From Clostridiales bacterium (GTDB lineage Bacteria; Bacillota; Clostridia; Oscillospirales; Butyricicoccaceae), in contig JANZZB010000104.1 in NCBI GenBank assembly GCA_026419635.1, positions 1 through 5,679 on the forward strand: a DNA stretch of 5,679 nt, given 5' to 3'. Each line of letters begins with the position of its first letter. Position 1 is the first letter of the stretch. Under the pieces are notes generated by a model. That model was not told the DNA's origin. It did no database searches and worked only from the letters and a program-made list of their open reading frames with translations. A program made the translations under genes and the position numbers. Positions 5,577 through 5,679 of this stretch are shown in pieces.

Positions 5577-5679
5577 AGGTGAGGGGAGTCGAACCCGATC
5601 CGGTTTTTTGCTCGCCGGTTGCACCCCAGGCTGCGTTATCCTCCTTGCTTTACGACAGTAAAGCTGCGTCGTCTGCCTT
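5577..5679. other. GC-rich segment of unknown nature at the window edge, with a tRNA B-box-like motif and a hairpin
   Basis: About 58% G+C by hand count, clearly richer than the AT-rich intergenic DNA around it. On the minus strand GGTTCGACTCC (5595-5585) matches the tRNA T-arm consensus GGTTCGANTCC exactly and is followed by CCTCACC, resembling a tRNA or tmRNA 3' end. However, the T-stem has only three good pairs, no CCA follows and no matching acceptor arm lies in the window. Further along, GCTTTAC/GTAAAGC (5647-5653, 5658-5664) forms a perfect seven-pair hairpin. GCTGCGT occurs twice, on either side of that hairpin region. Both strands have a reading frame open to the window edge (minus-strand frame ends with TAA at 5576-5574), but neither looks like a known protein. 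It could be a degenerate tRNA/tmRNA end, an attachment site or a dispersed repeat; I cannot decide. Confidence 0.35.

Noticed and set aside
5574..5679. tRNA or tmRNA gene on the minus strand ending near 5577
   Set aside because: The T-loop matches, but the T-stem has mismatches at two of five positions, no CCA or matching acceptor strand is present, and the possible tag frame (KADDAALLS then stop) does not resemble an SsrA tag.

Overview
The window carries the conserved bacterial translation/cell-envelope block rpsB–tsf–pyrH–frr–uppS, all on the minus strand, so it reads right to left. Protein sequences, strong AGGAGG-type ribosome binding sites, AT-rich intergenic DNA and UUG starts point to a Firmicute of the class Clostridia. 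An Oscillospiraceae/Ruminococcaceae-like member is my best guess, from the general look of the EF-Ts, S2 and UMP kinase sequences. This is a judgement by eye, not a search result.

Right to left: positions 5577-5679 hold a GC-richer stretch (about 58% G+C by hand count) with no recognisable gene, a tRNA B-box-like motif and a 7-bp hairpin. Next is a 451-residue PaaK/CapK-type adenylate-forming enzyme (4194-5549) that starts with TTG and is not part of the classical block. The ribosomal unit follows: a promoter (4109-4137), a leader of about 98 nt with a UUCG-capped hairpin, rpsB (4004-3261), a strong hairpin with a poor T-tract, then tsf (3184-2267). The 262-bp tsf–pyrH gap is the most structured non-coding part of the window. 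It has two related CCGGCTC-stem terminators about 120 bp apart, a segment between them that can fold in competition with the second terminator, and then a good sigma-A-type promoter (2043-2071). pyrH (UUG start), frr and a 3'-truncated uppS follow, closely spaced and without terminators.

The block therefore appears to split into at least two transcription units: rpsB-tsf (ribosomal protein S2 and elongation factor Ts) and pyrH-frr-uppS (UMP kinase, ribosome recycling factor, undecaprenyl diphosphate synthase). Together they link translation elongation and recycling, pyrimidine nucleotide supply and lipid-carrier synthesis for the cell wall.

No complete new system is visible. The points most worth a second look are the structured tsf–pyrH intergenic region, the rpsB leader, and the foreign-looking right edge next to the CapK-like gene.
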